A stretch of 64,000 nucleotides of DNA from Fulvivirga sp. M361. GTDB taxonomy: Bacteria; Bacteroidota; Bacteroidia; Cytophagales; Cyclobacteriaceae. Shown in pieces: positions 63,184 through 64,000 of this stretch. A program made the translations under genes and the position numbers. Every line of letters starts with the position of its first letter. Within the stretch, counting starts at the first letter, position 1. The stretch is from contig NZ_VKDC01000004.1 of NCBI RefSeq assembly GCF_007097395.1, forward strand, positions 310,001 through 374,000. The letters run 5' to 3'. Under the pieces are notes generated by a model. It saw nothing but the letters and a program-made list of their open reading frames with translations. It did not search any database and had not been told where the DNA came from.

Positions 63184-64000
63184 ATGAGCGAACAATCAGA
63201 AGGAAAAGAAGAGCAATCAAAACTCAAAACAGCAAGTTCGTTGGTTTTTATAAGTCATGATACCAGAGATGCTGAAATTGCTGAAGCTTTTAGTGTATTA
63301 TTAAAGAGAGTAAGTGCTGGTGTTCTCAAGTCTTTTCGTTCTTCTGACAAAAAAGGTAATCAAGGAATTGAATACGGCGTTGAATGGTATCCAGAAATAA
63401 TTAAGAACATTCAGAACGCAACTGATGTAGTTTGCTTACTAACTCCGAATAGTGTTGATAGACCTTGGATTCTATTTGAAGCGGGAATGGCCAAAGGAAA
63501 GCTGAATACTCCTATTTTAGGAGTTGCAGTTGGGCTAACTCTGAAAAAAGCTTCAAACGGCCCATTTGCACAGTTTCAAAATTGCAGTGGAGATGAAGAT
63601 GCATTATGCAAGCTCGTTTTTCAATTGGTTGACAGAATACCCAATTCTGAACCAGATGAGGAAACAATAAAATTCCACGTTCAAAAATTCATCGCATCAA
63701 TTGACGAAATTTTCTCAAAAAGAAAAACCGATACGGAGGATAACCATGTTGTGGAATACAATGAAAATGATACTCCTAAACTATTTGAGGAGATTAAAGT
63801 CATGTTCCAAGATTTACCTTCAAGAATCGAAAGTAGAATTGATCCCGAATACAGAGATAGAAAGAGAAGAAGGAGGATTCATCCAAGGATGATTGAAGAA
63901 TTATTTCATATGACTCCTAACCCTACAATTGGAATATTAATGGCTTTAGCGCTGGTGAAAGACAAAATGCCTTGGTTGTATGAACTTGGAACAGAAACAT
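63184..64000 (+). CDS. TIR-domain protein, N-terminal part (candidate defence gene)
   Basis: 272 codons from the ATG at 63184, open to the right edge. Residues ~18-155 form a TIR-like domain: SSLVFISHDTRDAEIAEAF, SSDKKGNQGIEYGVEWYPEI, VVCLLTPNSVDRPWILFEAG (Glu99 in WILFEAG is the likely NADase catalytic residue) and ILGVAVGL. A charged helical segment follows (EYRDRKRRRRIHPRMIEELF). Bacterial TIR proteins commonly act in anti-phage defence by cleaving NAD+. The partner or effector is outside the window. Confidence 0.82.
   Translation, partial: MSEQSEGKEEQSKLKTASSLVFISHDTRDAEIAEAFSVLLKRVSAGVLKSFRSSDKKGNQGIEYGVEWYPEIIKNIQNATDVVCLLTPNSVDRPWILFEAGMAKGKLNTPILGVAVGLTLKKASNGPFAQFQNCSGDEDALCKLVFQLVDRIPNSEPDEETIKFHVQKFIASIDEIFSKRKTDTEDNHVVEYNENDTPKLFEEIKVMFQDLPSRIESRIDPEYRDRKRRRRIHPRMIEELFHMTPNPTIGILMALALVKDKMPWLYELGTET

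Noticed and set aside
1-64000. CRISPR array
   Set aside because: No regularly spaced short repeats were seen; the direct repeats found are single pairs.

Overview
The window is a piece of a Bacteroidetes chromosome, most likely a marine or soil Cytophagales/Fulvivirga-type bacterium. The evidence is the gene content: two TonB-dependent receptors with CarboxypepD-like N-terminal domains, a SusC C-terminal relic, many lipoproteins, a GDSL hydrolase with a type IX secretion tail, a LytTR/His_kinase pair, a bacterial PcrB, and the conserved block panC-panD / glycogen-synthase-like / DUF4270 / glmS. Promoters that can be read resemble the Bacteroidetes TTTG...TAnnTTTG type. Genus and species cannot be fixed from this sequence alone.

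Layout. 0-3 kb: the 5' part of a MurF ligase (runs off the left edge), a lipoprotein superoxide dismutase, a tandem GNAT and a CsaA-like tRNA-binding protein, all on the minus strand. 3.2-9 kb: a TonB-dependent receptor and a partner lipoprotein that share a 6-3-6 palindrome in front of each (probably a Fur/Zur-type metal regulon), then a PD40 lipoprotein overlapping cysE. 9-20 kb: a P-loop kinase, a frameshifted lipoprotein, a Crp-family regulator, a VOC protein, a sugar-catabolism group (Gfo/Idh/MocA oxidoreductase, ApbE, xylose-isomerase-like protein, NupG-type permease), a DUF418 protein and a three-gene RelE/antitoxin/XRE module. 20-29 kb: secreted proteins, a SusC remnant, a GDSL lipase-like protein, and a LytS/LytT-type two-component pair divergent from a second TonB-dependent receptor. 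29-36 kb: SDR, membrane proteins, TraB/GumN, a beta-gamma-crystallin lipoprotein with an internal stop, a squalene-cyclase-like toroid protein, and a decayed zone holding two families of direct repeats and a broken toxin-antitoxin pair. 37-55 kb: housekeeping genes (mutS, desaturase, pcrB, acyl-CoA dehydrogenase, panC/panD, hldE-C-like, glmS, exonuclease/GIY-YIG, glnS).

55.4-64 kb is an accessory region that starts directly behind tRNA-Gly and tRNA-Leu. It contains two nearly identical 60-bp direct repeats bracketing a compact four-gene operon: an exported transglutaminase-like protein, a miniature exported Rhs-core protein with a C-terminal toxin-like domain, a lipoprotein, and a second transglutaminase-like paralogue, followed by the C-terminal remnant of a tyrosine integrase. 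Next, two 150-bp direct repeats bracket an AT-rich HxlR / SDR / carboxymuconolactone-decarboxylase cassette, and the window ends inside a TIR-domain gene. All four genes of the operon encode exported products. I regard this operon as the best candidate for an undescribed system: an envelope-acting, Rhs-type toxin with a lipoprotein immunity protein and a pair of papain-fold accessory proteins.
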